Assembly (NCBI GenBank): GCA_022844345.1
Contig: JALHLU010000009.1
Location: forward strand, 62,001 to 126,000
DNA from: Hyphomonadaceae bacterium
GTDB taxonomy: Bacteria > Pseudomonadota > Alphaproteobacteria > Caulobacterales > Hyphomonadaceae
DNA: 64,000 nt
Direction of reading: 5' to 3'
Positions 1 to 9,289 of this stretch are shown here, piece after piece. A model generated the notes under the pieces. That model did not search any database. It was given only the letters and a program-made list of their open reading frames with translations, and had not been told where the DNA came from. The stretch's first letter is position 1. The number at the start of each line of letters is the position of its first letter. The position numbers were made by a program, and so were the translations under genes.

Positions 1-554
1 CAGGGACATTCCTGGATATCGGCGCCAACGCCGGTATGTTTTCGCTCTTCGCAAGCTCGCTGCTTGGCAAGGGCGGTTGCGTCGTAGCTGTCGAGCCGCA
101 ACCCGGCTTGTTCAGCCGTCTGGTCTACAACATGACAGTGGCCAACGATCTTGCCTCCGAAGGCGTGCGCACCGTCCTCGCGCAGACGGCTGTCGGTCCC
201 GTAAGTGGGACAGCCGAACTCGCCGTCCCGAACGAACTTGGCCAGGCTTCTCTCAGTCCGCATGTTGGCGGCGTACGCATCAGCGTGCCGCTGATCCCGC
301 TGGGAGACCTTCTGCGCCGCGAGGGCGTTACGCGTGTCGACGTCATGAAGATCGACGTCGAAGGTTACGAGGACGAGGTGCTCCAGTCCTTCTTCGAGAA
401 GGAAGACCGGTCGTTATTCCCCCGCGCCGTGCTGATCGAGCACTGCAACAGCACCCGGTGGAAGTGGGACTGCATCGCTCACATGCAGAGTATTGGGTAT
501 GTTCAGGCGCACCGCGACAACGCTAACGTGTTTCTCACGCTCCGGGATGCCTGA
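1..554 (+). CDS. FkbM family SAM-dependent methyltransferase (5' end outside window)
   Basis: The reading frame is open from the first bases, entering as GTFLDIGANAGMFSLF, so the N-terminus lies outside the window. The segment DIGANAG is the SAM-binding glycine loop, VAVEPQPG carries the acidic residue at the end of strand 2, and VDVMKIDVEGYEDEVL is the characteristic FkbM-family motif. FkbM enzymes O-methylate sugars or other small molecules; the substrate here cannot be told. The stop is two bases before the GTG of the histidine kinase, so the two are probably cotranscribed. A later in-frame ATG at 36 cuts the SAM loop and is not the true start. Confidence 0.85.
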   Translation, partial: GTFLDIGANAGMFSLFASSLLGKGGCVVAVEPQPGLFSRLVYNMTVANDLASEGVRTVLAQTAVGPVSGTAELAVPNELGQASLSPHVGGVRISVPLIPLGDLLRREGVTRVDVMKIDVEGYEDEVLQSFFEKEDRSLFPRAVLIEHCNSTRWKWDCIAHMQSIGYVQAHRDNANVFLTLRDA

Positions 555-556
555 TT

Positions 557-1888
557 GTGAGACTGCGCGACTATACCCCACAAGGCTACAACGCCAGGCA
601 CATCCTGATCCTCATCGTCCCGATGATCGTCTTCGTCGTCTCGATGACGCTGTACTTCTTCTACACACATGTGGAGCAGGTGAACGAGAAACTGTCGCGC
701 GGCGTCGCCGACGAGCTCGCCTTCCTCGAACAGCAGCGCAAGGATGATCCGGAAAACTGGCCGCAACTGACCGCGGGATTCCAGCAGTCTGGTCTTATGG
801 ACGTCAGCTTCACGCCAGGCGTCTCGCAATTCCAGACGCCGGAGGGCAGCGACTGCTGTATCGAGCTTGGCCGGGAACTGTCCCGCCGCTTCCCCGAACG
901 GCCGCTCACCTATCGCTACCTTCCCGGCGACCTTCTGACCGTGCGGATGGTGATGCCTGATGGCCTGCTGGAAGCGCGCATGGACCGCAAGCGCGTGATC
1001 ATCATCAACGCGCACATCTTCATCGTGTGGACAGTGGCGTTCAGCATCCTGCTGCTGGTCACGTCCTACCTCTTCCTGCGCAATCAGGTAAAATCGATCC
1101 TGCAGCTATCCTGGGCGGCGGACGCATTCGGACGCGGCGAGGACGTTCCCGACTACAAGCCTTCAGGCGCCATTGAGGTGCGGAAGGCGGCGCGATCGCT
1201 ACTTCGCATGCGCAACCGCATTCGCCGCTACGCCGACCAGCGCACCGCCATGCTTGCCGGCGTGAGCCACGACCTCCGCACGCCGCTATCGCGCCTGAAG
1301 CTCGAACTCGCACTCGCTCCGAAGGATTACGACACGGGTCCGGCAAAGAAGGACATCGAGGAGATGGAGCGGATGCTCGACGGCTACCTCGCCTTCGCGC
1401 GCGGCGAGGAAGGCGAACAGCCGGTGCAGTCCGACCTGGCCGCGATAGCGCGCGAAGCGGTGATTGCGGCCGGCGCGCGTTGCAAGCTCGAACTCGTGGC
1501 GGCCGCCCCCGTACCGATGCGCCTGCGGCAGCTGGCGATGAAGCGCGCGATCTCCAACCTCGCCAACAACGCGGCTGACCATGGCAAGCATGTGCGTGTA
1601 ATGGTTTCGGCGGCGTCCGGCGAGGCCGTGGTGACCGTGGAAGACGATGGTCCGGGCATACCGCCGGGTTTCTACGAGGACGCGTTCCGGCCTTTCAGCC
1701 GCCTCGACGCTTCACGCAATCAGAACGTCTCAGGCGTTGGCCTCGGCCTCACCATCGCGCGCGACACGGCGCGGGCGCACGGCGGAGACGTTACGCTGGG
1801 CAAGTCGGAACTTGGCGGCCTTCGCGCGACTTTGCGTTTGCCGCTTGAATCCAACCGGCAGAAGAACGTCGCGGACGAGGAGGATTGA
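557..1888 (+). CDS. EnvZ-type sensor histidine kinase
   Basis: 443 residues from a GTG start. Two membrane segments (about 15-36 and 152-174) flank a short periplasmic sensor region, followed by a HAMP-like stretch (about 175-228). The dimerisation/phosphoacceptor box is SHDLRTPLSRLKLEL with His238. The ATPase domain has an N box around N334-N338 (SNLANNAADHG), a G1 box DDGPGIP (363-369) and a G2 box GVGLGL (393-398). The order matches EnvZ/OmpR-class kinases. Its response regulator is not in the window; the upstream neighbour is a methyltransferase gene, so the partner either lies further left or is unlinked. The signal is unknown. Confidence 0.9.
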   Translation: MRLRDYTPQGYNARHILILIVPMIVFVVSMTLYFFYTHVEQVNEKLSRGVADELAFLEQQRKDDPENWPQLTAGFQQSGLMDVSFTPGVSQFQTPEGSDCCIELGRELSRRFPERPLTYRYLPGDLLTVRMVMPDGLLEARMDRKRVIIINAHIFIVWTVAFSILLLVTSYLFLRNQVKSILQLSWAADAFGRGEDVPDYKPSGAIEVRKAARSLLRMRNRIRRYADQRTAMLAGVSHDLRTPLSRLKLELALAPKDYDTGPAKKDIEEMERMLDGYLAFARGEEGEQPVQSDLAAIAREAVIAAGARCKLELVAAAPVPMRLRQLAMKRAISNLANNAADHGKHVRVMVSAASGEAVVTVEDDGPGIPPGFYEDAFRPFSRLDASRNQNVSGVGLGLTIARDTARAHGGDVTLGKSELGGLRATLRLPLESNRQKNVADEED

Positions 1889-1925
1889 GCTTCGCCGCAG
1901 CGGCGGGCAGCCGCCAATTGAAGGC

Positions 1926-2768
1926 CTAAGTCTTGTTCTCGGCCTCTTTCGCCAGCTCCGCGCCGCGCTTCACCGCGGCATCCACGGCCTTGCGCATCAG
2001 GTCCGGCAGTCCGCCGGGGGCTGTCAGCACGTCGAGAGCCGCAGCTGTTGTGCCGCCCGGCGAGGTCACTTGCCGGCGGAGTTCGGATGGCGCTTCGGCG
2101 AACTCGCCCAGCAGCGCGCCCGCGCCAATGATGGTCTCGCGCGCGAGCGCGTTCGCGGCGCCTTCATCCAGTCCTGCCGCGCGACCGGCGGCGGCCAGCG
2201 ACTCCACCAGCAGGAAGACATAGGCAGGGCCAGAGCCGGAGACGGCCGTGACCGCATCCATCTGCGATTCCTTGAGCGGCCCGAGAACAAACCCCAGCGG
2301 CTCCAGAAGTGCGGCGGTCATCTCCGCTTCGTCGTCGTCGCATGCATCCGACACCGCAAAGCCGGTGGCGCCCATGCCGATGGCGCCGGGCGTGTTCGGC
2401 ATGGCGCGCGCGATCTTGGCAACGCCAAGCGCAGAGGCGATACGCGCGATGGTGACACCCGCCATGATCGAGACAACGAAAGTCTGCGGCCCCACCCACG
2501 CCTTCAGCGCATCGGCGGCGGCGCCAAAGCCCTGCGGCTTGATCGCAAGGATCAGCAGGTCAGCCGGTTCGGGCGGAGGATTGAGAGCGACGAAACCGCT
2601 GGCAGCCGCCGCGCTCACATCCTCGCCCGGCGCAGGCTCCACAACGGAGAGCCGGCCGATGCCCGCGCCAGCCAGATCGCCCAGCCAACCGCGCGCCATC
2701 GCTGAGCCCATGCGGCCCGCGCCAACCAGAACGGCATGCTTGAGCCGCGGCGTCTTCTTCGCGGCCAT
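1926..2768 (-). CDS. proC: pyrroline-5-carboxylate reductase
   Basis: 280 residues from MAAKKTPRLKHAVLVGAG. An in-frame start 24 codons upstream would overlap the ybjN-like gene by 67 bases and adds only low-complexity arginine/glycine residues, so I reject it. The Rossmann loop VGAGRMGSAM lies near residues 15-24. The C-terminal half has the P5CR signature region, including VSGSGPAYVFLLVE and the conserved RQVTSPGGTTAAAL. It catalyses NAD(P)H-dependent reduction of pyrroline-5-carboxylate to proline in the cytoplasm. The start lies 5 bases after the stop of the upstream YbjN gene, giving a two-gene operon. Confidence 0.95.
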   Translation of the reverse strand: MAAKKTPRLKHAVLVGAGRMGSAMARGWLGDLAGAGIGRLSVVEPAPGEDVSAAAASGFVALNPPPEPADLLILAIKPQGFGAAADALKAWVGPQTFVVSIMAGVTIARIASALGVAKIARAMPNTPGAIGMGATGFAVSDACDDDEAEMTAALLEPLGFVLGPLKESQMDAVTAVSGSGPAYVFLLVESLAAAGRAAGLDEGAANALARETIIGAGALLGEFAEAPSELRRQVTSPGGTTAAALDVLTAPGGLPDLMRKAVDAAVKRGAELAKEAENKT

Positions 2769-2773
2769 GAGGG

Positions 2774-3277
2774 TCAGGCCTCGCCGTGCGTCTCGAACGC
2801 AACGGCCTTCACAGCCTCTTCCGCCGACTTGCCGGCCCACACGACGAAGTTGAAAGCGGGCAGGAACTGGTCGGCCGCATCCAGCGCGGCGGCCAGTATG
2901 GCTGCGATCTCGCCCGGATCGGGCGACACGCGATCGAGCATCGGGATGGTGTGCCGGAAAACGGCCACGCCCTCGTCGGTCCAGTAGTCGAAGTGACCGA
3001 GCCAGAGGCGCTCGTTCATCCGGCGCAGCAACTCGGAGATCGCGGCGTGCTTGGCGGTGGGCGCGCGCAGGTCGAGCGTCAGCGAGAAGTTGAGCGAGGC
3101 CGGCTCGTCGCGCCAGGCGAACATGCCGCCAAACTCGCCCCAGCGCGTGAGCGACGCACAGTGGATGAGGCCCTCTTCGGAACGTTCACATGCCCAGTCG
3201 GCCGCGAGGAGCGTCTGCTCCACCACGTCCATCGAACAATCGTGAGCGTCGATGGAGACAGAGTCGAGTTGCGACAT
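2774..3277 (-). CDS. YbjN domain-containing protein
   Basis: 167 residues with a strong Shine-Dalgarno (AGGAGG, 5 bases before ATG). The pattern of a DVVEQTLLAADW opening, a central LNFSLTLDLRAP strand, then LLRRMNERLWLGHFDYW and a C-terminal amphipathic helix fits the YbjN/type III chaperone-like fold family. In alphaproteobacteria such genes commonly sit beside proC and ubiK, as here, but the biochemical role is not established. No signal peptide is visible. A TATAGC box on the minus strand (complement of 3333-3338) may be its -10 element, but no convincing -35 accompanies it. Confidence 0.8.
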   Translation of the reverse strand: MSQLDSVSIDAHDCSMDVVEQTLLAADWACERSEEGLIHCASLTRWGEFGGMFAWRDEPASLNFSLTLDLRAPTAKHAAISELLRRMNERLWLGHFDYWTDEGVAVFRHTIPMLDRVSPDPGEIAAILAAALDAADQFLPAFNFVVWAGKSAEEAVKAVAFETHGEA

Positions 3278-3412
3278 CGGGTCCTCCTAATCTGGGCGCC
3301 AGGAATCAGGCGGAAGGGCCAGTGCAGAAAACGCTATAGAGCGTCGGCGTGTCCTACAATGGTGTCATGGTTAAGGGTTCAGGAACCAGAATCGGCGTTC
3401 ACAGCCAATTCC

Positions 3413-3664
3413 TCAGCGATCCCCAAGTTTCGCTTCGAGCTCGGCGACGCGTTTTTCCAACGCCTCGGCGCGCTCCAGCGCGGAACGCGCGAGGGTCTTC
3501 AGGGCCTCCACCTCCTCGCGCTTGGCAAGGTCAGCATCTGCCACGGTGCGCTCAACAACCGAGCGGAAAAGGGCTTTCGCCTCATCATTTGCAGCCTGGG
3601 CCATGCCGGCTGCGCCCTGCATCATGCGGGCAAAATCGTCCATCAGGGGGCTCTTGGTCTGCAT
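3413..3664 (-). CDS. ubiK: accessory factor UbiK family protein (BMFP)
   Basis: 83 residues starting MQTKSPLMDDFARMMQGAAG. The start is decided by a GGAGG six bases upstream; an alternative start 9 codons earlier has no such site. The protein is an amphipathic N-terminal helix followed by a C-terminal trimeric coiled coil (EALKTLARSALERAEALEKR), the hallmark of the UbiK/DUF526 family. Family members support the soluble ubiquinone-biosynthesis complex and bind lipids. It is divergently arranged with lgt, separated by about 100 bases holding a candidate promoter. Confidence 0.85.
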   Translation of the reverse strand: MQTKSPLMDDFARMMQGAAGMAQAANDEAKALFRSVVERTVADADLAKREEVEALKTLARSALERAEALEKRVAELEAKLGDR

Positions 3665-3704
3665 ATGCGCCTCCACGGTAGACCCCGTCACAGGAGCCGG
3701 TATC

Positions 3705-3733
3705 TATATGGCCTCACCGGAGGGGTATTTCAA
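3705..3733 (-). promoter_or_regulatory. candidate promoter for ubiK
   Basis: Reading the minus strand, TTGAAA (complement of 3728-3733) is followed after exactly 17 bases by CATATA (complement of 3705-3710). A start site near 3698 would give a leader of about 34 bases before the ubiK ATG. Assigned by eye only. Confidence 0.35.
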
Positions 3734-3765
3734 AGCCGCCTCCGCATGCGCTACAGGGTCGCCTC

Positions 3766-4674
3766 ATGTATATTCCCCTGGAAATCCCGTTCCCCCGCAT
3801 CGACCCGGCGGCGTTTACCGTTCCGGTGCTCGATTTTCCGGTCCGCTGGTATGCGCTGGGCTACATTTTCGGCCTGGTCCTTGGCTGGTGGTACGCCGTC
3901 CGGCTCTGCATCACGCCCAAGGTCTGGGGCCCGGTCGAGAATGGCCCGCTGAAGCGCGCCGATATCGACGACTTCGCCTTCTACGCGATGATCGGCATCC
4001 TGCTCGGCGGGCGGATCGGCTACATCCTGTTCTACACCATCCCCTTCGAACCCGGAAAACTGTTCGGGCCGACGGGCGACATCTCCTTCATCTTCCGCAT
4101 GTGGGAAGGCGGCATGTCCTTCCATGGCGGCCTGATCGGCGCGATCATCGCCGTGTTCGCCACCGCATGGCTACGCAAGATTCCGGTGCTCAGCCTTGGG
4201 GACGTCGCCTGCGCAGCGGCGCCCATAGGCATCTTCCTTGTCCGCATGGCCAACTTCATCAACGGCGAACTCTATGGCCGCCCGACGGACGCTCCGTGGG
4301 CGATGCGTTTCCCCGACTATGACTGGGCCGCGCGGGCGTGGGGTTCGGTCGAAGGAAAGCCGCTGGTCCACCCCAGCCAGCTCTATGAGGCGGCGCTGGA
4401 AGGGATCGTGCTGTTCGCGGTCTGCTGGTTCGCCGTTTGGAAGCTGAAGCTGCTGCAGAAACCCGGCATGGTCGCTGGCATCTTCCTGATCGGCTACGCG
4501 CTGGCCCGCACGTTCGCCGAACAGTTCCGCGAGCCCGACAATTTCACCCAGGGCGTGATGCCGGAATGGTTCACCATGGGCATGCTGCTCTCGATGTTCA
4601 TGATCGCGGGCGGCGTCTTCCTGATCTGGTGGGCCAACCGCAACAATGGTCCGGGTGCGGCGAAGGCGGCGTGA
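3766..4674 (+). CDS. lgt: prolipoprotein diacylglyceryl transferase
   Basis: 302 residues, inner-membrane, about seven membrane segments. Lgt transfers diacylglycerol from phosphatidylglycerol to the lipobox cysteine of prolipoproteins. Family landmarks are all present: GGRIGY (81-86), MSFHGGLIGA with His120, the Lgt signature RMANFINGELYGRPT (160-174), and HPSQLYEA (202-209). The window encodes many predicted lipoproteins that would be substrates. The stop codon overlaps the GTG start of the next gene, indicating translational coupling with the MidA-like methyltransferase. Confidence 0.96.
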   Translation: MYIPLEIPFPRIDPAAFTVPVLDFPVRWYALGYIFGLVLGWWYAVRLCITPKVWGPVENGPLKRADIDDFAFYAMIGILLGGRIGYILFYTIPFEPGKLFGPTGDISFIFRMWEGGMSFHGGLIGAIIAVFATAWLRKIPVLSLGDVACAAAPIGIFLVRMANFINGELYGRPTDAPWAMRFPDYDWAARAWGSVEGKPLVHPSQLYEAALEGIVLFAVCWFAVWKLKLLQKPGMVAGIFLIGYALARTFAEQFREPDNFTQGVMPEWFTMGMLLSMFMIAGGVFLIWWANRNNGPGAAKAA

Positions 4675-5741
4675 GCGCACTGAAGCAGCGCATCGCGGAG
4701 ATCATCAGCCGAGACGGGCCGATGCCGGTCTCGCTCTACATGCTGATATGTCTGCACGACCCGCGCGACGGCTATTACGCCACGCGCGCCGGCTTCAACC
4801 GCGACTTCACCACCGCGCCCGAAACCAGCCAGGTGTTCGGGGAACTGATCGGCCTGTGGGCCGCGCAGGAATGGCTGGCGCGATCATCGAATGGCGCACA
4901 GCCGCCGAAGCTCAATCTCATAGAACTCGGACCCGGCCGTGGAACCATGATGCGCGACATGCTGCGCGTCGCCCGCAGCGTTCCGGACTTCATGACCGCG
5001 CTCGACGTGACGCTTGTTGAAGCCAGCCCACTGCTGCGGGCAGCCCAGGCGGAAACGCTCGCGGGCCACACGATCAGGCATGTCGACAGTTTTGACGATG
5101 CGCCCGAGGGCCCCGCAATCATCGTCGGCAATGAGTTTCTCGACTGCCTGCCGATCCGGCAGTTCGTGCGTAGAGAAGGCCGCTGGCATGAACGGCAGGC
5201 CGGGGTGAACAGAGACGGCGGCCTGGTGTTCGGGCTCGGGCCGCCCGCGGACCTCCCGCCGGGCCTCTCGCCGGCGGGAGACGAAGCCGAGTTCGCGCCC
5301 GCGCTTGAAACACTGGTGGATCAACTTGTGCGCCGGTTCGCGAAATACCCCGGCCGCGCCCTGCTGATCGACTATGGCCCGACAGAAGGGGCGCCCGGCG
5401 ATTCGCTGCGCGCCTATCGTGATGGCCAGCAGATCGATCCGCTGGCGGAACCGGGAGCCTCCGACCTCACGGCTGATGTCGATTTCGGGCGGCTGCGGAG
5501 GCTGGCCGAAGCGGCGGGTCTCTCTGTCCACGGCCCGGTTTCGCAGGGACCCTTCCTCACTGCACTTGGCGCGCGGGAGCGTCAGGCGGCGCTCGTCACC
5601 GCCAATCCAGCCCGCGCCACCGACATCGCGCAGATGATCGACACGCTTGTCTCGCCGGACCAGATGGGCGAACGATTCAAGCTGATCAGCATCGGCTCGC
5701 CGGGCCTGGGCGCGCCAGCGGGATTTGCGGAGACCGCATGA
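4671..5741 (+). CDS. MidA/NDUFAF7-like SAM-dependent methyltransferase
   Basis: 356 residues from a GTG that overlaps the lgt stop (GTGA). The opening LKQRIAEIISRDGPMPVSLYM, then HDPRDGYYATR and FTTAPETSQVFGELIGLW, is typical of the DUF185/MidA family; the SAM loop is LIELGPGRGTMMRDML. The mitochondrial homologue NDUFAF7 dimethylates an arginine of a complex I subunit during assembly, so a role in complex I assembly is the family-based guess. The end overlaps pgeF by four bases (ATGA), so lgt, this gene and pgeF form one coupled unit. Confidence 0.88.
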   Translation: MSALKQRIAEIISRDGPMPVSLYMLICLHDPRDGYYATRAGFNRDFTTAPETSQVFGELIGLWAAQEWLARSSNGAQPPKLNLIELGPGRGTMMRDMLRVARSVPDFMTALDVTLVEASPLLRAAQAETLAGHTIRHVDSFDDAPEGPAIIVGNEFLDCLPIRQFVRREGRWHERQAGVNRDGGLVFGLGPPADLPPGLSPAGDEAEFAPALETLVDQLVRRFAKYPGRALLIDYGPTEGAPGDSLRAYRDGQQIDPLAEPGASDLTADVDFGRLRRLAEAAGLSVHGPVSQGPFLTALGARERQAALVTANPARATDIAQMIDTLVSPDQMGERFKLISIGSPGLGAPAGFAETA

Positions 5742-6526
5742 CCATCGACCGCCCCCCGTTCGAAGAAGTGCCCGCGCTGAAGCGGTTCTCGATGCACGTG
5801 CGCCATGGCTTCTTTGGCCGGCGCGGCGGGGTTTCCACCGGCGTCTACAACTCGCTGAACTGCGGCCACGGGTCGGGTGACGATCCGGAGAAGGTGACCG
5901 AAAACCGGCGCCGTTTCTGTACCGCCATGGGCTCCTCGTTGGAGCGCCTGGCCTCGCCGCGCCAGATTCACTCCGCCAAGGCCGTGATCACGGAAACTGC
6001 CTACGCGCCCACTGATCGCCCGGAATGCGATGCGCTGGTGACCAAGCGTCCCGGCCTGCTGCTCGGCGTGCTGGCGGCGGACTGTGCGCCTATCGTACTG
6101 TGCGATCCGCACAACGGCGTGATCGCCGCGATCCATGCGGGATGGCGCGGCGCCGTCGGCGGTGTGATCGAAAGCGCGGTCGAGGCGATGGTGCAACTCG
6201 GCGCAGACCCGTCGAAGACGGCGGCCGGCGTTGGCCCCTGCCTGTCACAATCCTCGTTCGAGGTCGGCCCCGATCTCGCCGACGCCGTGCTCGATGCGAC
6301 GCCGTGGGCGGAGCATCTGTTCGAACCGGGGCAGAACGACCGGCAGTACTTTGATCTCAAGCGCTATTGTCTCGGCCGGCTGGCGCGGATGGGCGTCGCG
6401 CACATGGATGCGTTAACCGACGACACGCTGACGCAGCCGGAGGATTATTTCTCGCATCGCGCGTCCATCAAGGCGGGCCAACGCGATTGTGGGCGAAACA
6501 TCACGGGAATCATGCTGCTGGCTTGA
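5738..6526 (+). CDS. pgeF: peptidoglycan editing factor PgeF (YfiH, laccase domain)
   Basis: 262 residues. The family metal-binding/catalytic triad is visible: the His in RQIHSAK, the Cys in ADCAPIVLCD and the His in AIHAGWRGAVGG. Proteins of this family were called polyphenol oxidases or laccases. In E. coli, YfiH edits peptidoglycan precursors by removing a misincorporated L-serine-containing peptide, and homologues also deaminate adenosine. The start overlaps the upstream stop by ATGA. The following 194 bases up to prs contain no gene. Confidence 0.9.
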   Translation: MTIDRPPFEEVPALKRFSMHVRHGFFGRRGGVSTGVYNSLNCGHGSGDDPEKVTENRRRFCTAMGSSLERLASPRQIHSAKAVITETAYAPTDRPECDALVTKRPGLLLGVLAADCAPIVLCDPHNGVIAAIHAGWRGAVGGVIESAVEAMVQLGADPSKTAAGVGPCLSQSSFEVGPDLADAVLDATPWAEHLFEPGQNDRQYFDLKRYCLGRLARMGVAHMDALTDDTLTQPEDYFSHRASIKAGQRDCGRNITGIMLLA

Positions 6527-6720
6527 ACCGCTGCAATCCAGGCGCGAGTGGATAGACGCCCCGCTGCCCCCAGTGCGGCAATTGCGTCGCAGCCTGATGC
6601 GGCGAAATCACTCCCAAGGATTCCGCATCCTCCGCGATTGCAGTCCGCGCGATTCTGCGACAGAAGCATGACGCCGACAGCGAGGCCCGTTTTTGGGCCG
6701 GTTTCTGGGAGAGCTATGAG

Positions 6721-7653
6721 ATGAAGATTATCTCGTGCAATTCCAACCGGCCGCTGTCCGAAAAGATTTCCACCTACCTCGACATTCCGCTAACCAACGC
6801 AGAGGTGAAGACCTTCAAGGACCGTGAGGTCTTCGTGAAGATCAACGAGAACGTCCGGGGCAAGGACGTCTACATCATCCAGTCGACCTCCGCCCCCGCG
6901 AACGACCACCTCATGGAACTCCTGATCATGACGGACGCGCTGGTCCGCGCCAGCGCGCGCCGGATCACCGCGGTGGTTCCCTATTACGGCTATGCCCGGC
7001 AGGACCGCAAAACGGACGGCCGCACGCCGATCTCGGCCAAGCTTGTGGCAAATCTGATCACGGTGGCGGGCGTCAACCGCGTCGTGACGGTGGACCTGCA
7101 CTCGGCCCCGATTCAGGGGTTCTTCGACTGCCCGACCGACAACCTGTTCGCCCAGCCGGAAATGGCCGACGACATTCTCAAGAAGTACGGCCACAAGGAC
7201 CTGATGGTCATCTCGCCAGACGTCGGCGGCGTGGTGCGCGCGCGTGCGCTGGCCAAGCGGCTAGAGGTCGATCTCGCGATCGTGGACAAGCGCCGCGAGA
7301 AGGCTGGCGAGTCCGAAGTGATGAACATCATCGGCGACGTCGCTGGCCGCAAATGCATCCTGATCGACGACATGACGGACTCCGGCGGCACGCTGATCAA
7401 CGCAGCTGACGCCCTCCTGAAGAACGGCGCCAAGGAAGTGGCCGCCTACGTCACGCACGGCGTCCTGTCGAACGGCGCGGCCGAGAACATCGACAAGTCG
7501 CAGCTGAAAGAGCTGGTGATCACCGACACGATCCAGGCCACCGACATCGTGAAGAAAGCGAAGAAGATCCGTACGATCTCTCTCGCCCCCCTCATCGGCG
7601 AAGCCATCCGTCGCATCGCGAACGACGAGTCGATCTCGAAGATGTTCGACTAG
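6721..7653 (+). CDS. prs: ribose-phosphate pyrophosphokinase
   Basis: 310 residues, full length for class I PRPP synthase, which makes PRPP from ribose 5-phosphate and ATP for nucleotide, His and Trp synthesis. Motifs: catalytic flexible-loop region [34 protein letters not shown] and the PRPP loop [11 protein letters not shown]. The untranslated leader carries a short GC hairpin, GGCCC and GGGCC around a GTTTTT loop (6684-6699). A two-codon ATG-AGA-TGA reading frame (6716-6724) overlaps the real ATG; it may be chance. rpiA, supplying its substrate, is also in the window at about 43 kb. Confidence 0.97.
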   Translation: MKIISCNSNRPLSEKISTYLDIPLTNAEVKTFKDREVFVKINENVRGKDVYIIQSTSAPANDHLMELLIMTDALVRASARRITAVVPYYGYARQDRKTDGRTPISAKLVANLITVAGVNRVVTVDLHSAPIQGFFDCPTDNLFAQPEMADDILKKYGHKDLMVISPDVGGVVRARALAKRLEVDLAIVDKRREKAGESEVMNIIGDVAGRKCILIDDMTDSGGTLINAADALLKNGAKEVAAYVTHGVLSNGAAENIDKSQLKELVITDTIQATDIVKKAKKIRTISLAPLIGEAIRRIANDESISKMFD

Positions 7654-7696
7654 GTCCGCAGGCCGCTCAGCAGTATCGCACGCTGCTGCGCACGCC

Positions 7697-9274
7697 CTAG
7701 AGTGGCCGTCGCATCGCCGTCTGCATGGGCCGCTTCACCGACGCCGGCAGCGCGGCAAGCTGGCGGGCGTGGCCGACCCAGTCGTCGCGGCGGATGCGGC
7801 CCTTGAAGTGCATCAGCTTGCTCTCGACCCAGTCGATCTCGCGCGGCGTCCATTCGGCGACCTGCCAGAAATAGAAGACGCCCAGATCATTGAGCAGCGC
7901 ACGCAGCATCGGGCCGACGCCGTCAATGGCTTCAAGATCGTCCGCCGGGCCGAAGGCTGGTTCCGTCAACAGATTGGCTTCGTCGCCCGCCCGCAGGAAC
8001 GTGTTGATCGGGTCCGCATCGCGATCGGGCCGGGCGGGCGCAGGCGGCGATGGGGGCGGCGTCTCGCGAACGACCTGAAGGCTCGGCGCGGTGCGGCCAT
8101 CGCCTTCGCCCCGGCCAAGGATCGTGTCCCCGCGCGAGCGCAGCATGTGATGAAGCGCAGCAAGGCCGTACTCGATGGCCGTCAGCCGGTTCTCCATCGC
8201 CACAAGGTCGTTGCGGCTGTCGATCGAGCGCACAGCGCCGATGACTGGCGTAAGGTCGGGACCGGGCATGCTGCCAAGCGCTTCCTGCAGGCTGGCGAGA
8301 CGCCGATCAATGGGTTGCAGCGCGCGCGCTTCCTTCACCTCGGTCTGCACAAGCGACAGCGACGACTCCAGGGACGAAAGCCGCGTCATCAGCGGCGTCA
8401 GATCCTGTGGTGGTTTATCGAGCGCCACGACGAAGGTTTCGAGGTCGGCCAGCGAGGTCTTGATCGGCGTCAGGTTCGGCTGCGGGATCGCAGCGACGGA
8501 CGATTTGAGATCGGCAAGGCTGTTGAGCACCGGCTGTAGGCTTGGCGCTGACGGAATGTTGGCGACGGCGGCCTGAATCTCGGACAGCCGCGTCTGCAGC
8601 GGCGTCACGTCCGGAATGCGCAGGTTGGCGACAGCCTGCGTCACGTTTGCGAAACGCCCTGCGATCACGTCCATGTCGTTGCGGCGCGAGCCTTCGAGCC
8701 GCGTTCCAAGCTCCCCGATACGGGATTCCATGCTCGCCAGCCGCGCCGCGAGCGGCTCGACCGCGCGGCTGGCCGGCTCAAGGGCGTTGACGGAGAGGCC
8801 AAGCGAGGCAAGGCCGCTATGAACCGGGCCAAGGTCGATTTCCGGCATGCGAATGTCGCGCAGCGCCGCCTCGACGCGCGCGAGGCGTTCTTCGACCGGG
8901 GCGATATTGGTTGGGCGGATGCCGGCGACCGCCACGCCAACATCAGACACTTTCGCCATGACCGGCTCGAGCGTGAAGGCGGCAAGCTTGCGCTCAACGT
9001 CGCCGAGGCTGGACTGCAGGCGCTGCAGCTGTTCTTCAACCGGCTGCAGGTCGGCCGGCTTCTGTGCAGCGACAGCAGCCGCGAGCAGGGCCGCTTCCTT
9101 CTCGAGGTCGTCGCGCGTGACAAGTCCATCAATGCGGCCGACCTGAGAGACGAGCATATCGCGACTGCGCGCGATCGCCTCGAAGCAGCGATTGAGCCAC
9201 CACCACATCAGCCAGGCGCCAAAGCCGGCGGCCAGCAGGATGAGAGCGGCGATCTGGAGCAGCAGAAACCACAT
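7697..9274 (-). CDS. membrane-anchored repetitive coiled-coil protein with C-terminal HhH-like domain
   Basis: 525 residues, not recognised as a named protein. One N-terminal membrane segment (about 4-30, ending WLMWWWLN) leaves a long C-terminal body. From about 110 to 370 a degenerate unit of roughly 35 residues recurs, with cores such as NIAPVEERLARVEAAL, DVTPLQTRLSEIQAAV, NLTPIKTSLADLETFV and DLTPLMTRLSSLESSL, which should form helical bundles or coiled coils. A proline-rich linker follows. The last 75 residues (LEAIDGVGPMLRALLNDLGV then WTPREIDWVESKL and FKGRIRRDDWVGHA) match the helix-hairpin-helix-like tail found on various alphaproteobacterial proteins. It starts 15 bases downstream of the OmpA-like gene, so both are likely cotranscribed. 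Confidence 0.75.
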   Translation of the reverse strand: MWFLLLQIAALILLAAGFGAWLMWWWLNRCFEAIARSRDMLVSQVGRIDGLVTRDDLEKEAALLAAAVAAQKPADLQPVEEQLQRLQSSLGDVERKLAAFTLEPVMAKVSDVGVAVAGIRPTNIAPVEERLARVEAALRDIRMPEIDLGPVHSGLASLGLSVNALEPASRAVEPLAARLASMESRIGELGTRLEGSRRNDMDVIAGRFANVTQAVANLRIPDVTPLQTRLSEIQAAVANIPSAPSLQPVLNSLADLKSSVAAIPQPNLTPIKTSLADLETFVVALDKPPQDLTPLMTRLSSLESSLSLVQTEVKEARALQPIDRRLASLQEALGSMPGPDLTPVIGAVRSIDSRNDLVAMENRLTAIEYGLAALHHMLRSRGDTILGRGEGDGRTAPSLQVVRETPPPSPPAPARPDRDADPINTFLRAGDEANLLTEPAFGPADDLEAIDGVGPMLRALLNDLGVFYFWQVAEWTPREIDWVESKLMHFKGRIRRDDWVGHARQLAALPASVKRPMQTAMRRPL

Positions 9275-9289
9275 GGCGCGTCCTGACAG

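Noticed and set aside
1647-2705. Plus-strand open frame of 352 codons overlapping the histidine kinase end and proC
   Set aside because: Antisense or out-of-frame shadow; no domain, no ribosome binding site, and proC on the other strand is unambiguous.
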